DNA from: an uncultured Mycoplasmatota bacterium
GTDB taxonomy: Bacteria; Bacillota_I; Bacilli_A; RF39; UBA660
Direction of reading: 5' to 3'
Assembly (NCBI GenBank): GCA_946402735.1
Contig: CAMIXH010000001.1
Location: 1-64,000, forward strand
Length of the DNA: 64,000 nucleotides
How positions within the stretch are numbered: the first letter of the stretch is position 1; each line of letters opens with the position of its first letter. This document shows, piece by piece, positions 63,043 through 64,000 of this stretch. The translations under genes and the position numbers were made by a program. Under the pieces are notes generated by a model, which made no database searches, was not told where the DNA came from, and was given only the letters and a program-made list of their open reading frames with translations.

Positions 63043-63304
63043 CATCTATCCTAGAATAATTTGTAATATGTTCTTTATTATATGTAAGTAAAAGTGTTGC
63101 TGTAACTTTAGAATTGTGATCAAATTTATTAATATTACTTGCAAATTTATCTACGGTTGCTAAACGAACATTTACCTTTAAATTTTCAATTTGATTTAAA
63201 TACGAAAGTGATGTACCTAGTATCTCTGCAAATTTTTCTTGAGATAAGTTATGCTTCATTCTATAATATCTCAAATTAATAGCTAAAATCTCAATCAATT
63301 TCAT
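63032..63304 (-). CDS. XRE-family HTH regulator (candidate R-M control protein)
   Basis: NLRYYRMKHNLSQEKFAEILGTSLSYLNQIENLKVNVRLATVDKFASNI; SD aaggaggt upstream. Confidence 0.88.
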   Translation of the reverse strand: MKLIEILAINLRYYRMKHNLSQEKFAEILGTSLSYLNQIENLKVNVRLATVDKFASNINKFDHNSKVTATLLLTYNKEHITNYSRIDEKK

Positions 63305-63344
63305 AATCTTACCTCCTTATTTGTTATACAAATTTATTTTATAG

Positions 63345-63395
63345 AAACACGAAAGGAATGTCTTTATAACAAACACGAAAGGAAATGAGTATAAT
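63345..63395. promoter_or_regulatory. Double operator-like repeat in the XRE/63502 divergent promoter region
   Basis: aaacacgaaaggaatg (63345-63360) and aaacacgaaaggaaatg (63371-63387), 26 bp apart; TATAAT at 63390-63395. Confidence 0.65.
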
Positions 63396-63501
63396 ACTAT
63401 TTACAAATTAGATTAAATAGTCTATTATATGTATGTAATAAAAGTTCAACTTCATACTTATATTTTTTTACAAATAATGTTGAATCATTAGAGGTGGAAT
63501 T

Positions 63502-63813
63502 ATGGATATAGATACATTGATTGATATGCTTAAAGATTATTGTAGGGATTCCAACAAAAGTGATGATAAAGAAATATTTAATTCATATCAACAACAATAT
63601 TTAAATGGTTATGCAGGTGTCATCATTAATAGTATTGATGATAAATTTGAAATATATACATATATAAAAAATAAAGATAAGATTGCAAGTCCATTATTAT
63701 TATGGAAGACTGATTCAGAAGAAAAGGCAAATAATTATTATAATAGATTAGTTGAGATAATAAAGTCTCAAGATTATAATGTTTTAATTGGTTTTTGTAA
63801 ATCAGGTCTTTAA
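63502..63813 (+). CDS. Small uncharacterised protein
   Basis: 103-aa ORF with SD gaggtgg. Confidence 0.5.
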   Translation: MDIDTLIDMLKDYCRDSNKSDDKEIFNSYQQQYLNGYAGVIINSIDDKFEIYTYIKNKDKIASPLLLWKTDSEEKANNYYNRLVEIIKSQDYNVLIGFCKSGL

Positions 63814-63818
63814 TTAGG

Positions 63819-63873
63819 GTACGGAAAAAGTACGGAAAAGGTACGGTAAAGGTACGGAAAAAGTACGGAAAAG
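63819..63873 (+). repeat. Five tandem 11-bp iterons, consensus GTACGGAAAAR
   Basis: gtacggaaaaa gtacggaaaag gtacggtaaag gtacggaaaaa gtacggaaaag read directly. Confidence 0.95.
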
Positions 63874-63915
63874 GAATATTGCTTTTTCATTTCAATATGG
63901 TAGAATGTAGTAAAG

Positions 63916-63950
63916 TGAATAATTATGAATTAAATAATTATTCATTTTTT
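63916..63950 (+). terminator. Intrinsic terminator-like hairpin
   Basis: tgaataatta...taattattca + T6. Confidence 0.7.
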
Positions 63951-64000
63951 GTTGCTTTATTATTGCTTTTTCAAAAAAAAGTGATATTATAGATAACAAT

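Larger units (their letters stand above)
35040..64000 (+). mobile_element. Integrative conjugative element (partial; right end outside window)
   Basis: Contiguous block of XRE, ParB-like, SSB, T4SS (VirB2/B6/B3/B4/M23/VirD4-like), RHH and MobL-like relaxase with defence/R-M cargo, starting after the ppdK terminator. Confidence 0.85.

Noticed and set aside
1-64000. CRISPR arrays, tRNA and rRNA genes
   Set aside because: No spaced direct-repeat array and no tRNA/rRNA signature noticed by eye; a tRNAscan/Infernal run would be needed to exclude tRNAs formally

Overview
This window is AT-rich, Firmicutes/Bacilli-like DNA. It splits into a chromosomal half (about 1-35,000) and an integrated conjugative element (about 35,040 to beyond the window end). 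The chromosomal half carries an rpsL-rpsG-fusA-tuf operon, rpsO-pnp, der, comEA/comEC, a tyrosine recombinase, tdk, ppdK, a HelD/UvrD-like helicase and several large surface proteins: a Cys-rich Hint protein, an Ig-like/esterase protein, an esterase-NlpC/P60-like fusion and a thioester-domain-like protein. The element carries XRE and ParB-like genes, a thioester/Cna_B-like adhesin with an adjacent sortase, SSB, T4SS genes (VirB2-, VirB6-, VirB3- and VirB4-like, M23 hydrolase, VirD4-like), a strongly structured non-coding candidate oriT, RHH proteins and a MobL-like relaxase. Its cargo is (a) a self-contained two-gene operon encoding an uncharacterised 489-aa protein and an 845-aa PLD-like (HxK...GSxN) protein, the best candidate for an undescribed defence module, and (b) a restriction-modification locus with two different methyltransferases, a PD-(D/E)xK-like nuclease and a divergent XRE regulator. 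A recurring operator-like motif links the XRE promoter region to the R-M leader region. Five 11-bp iterons lie near the right edge. All family calls were made by eye from motifs; no searches were run.
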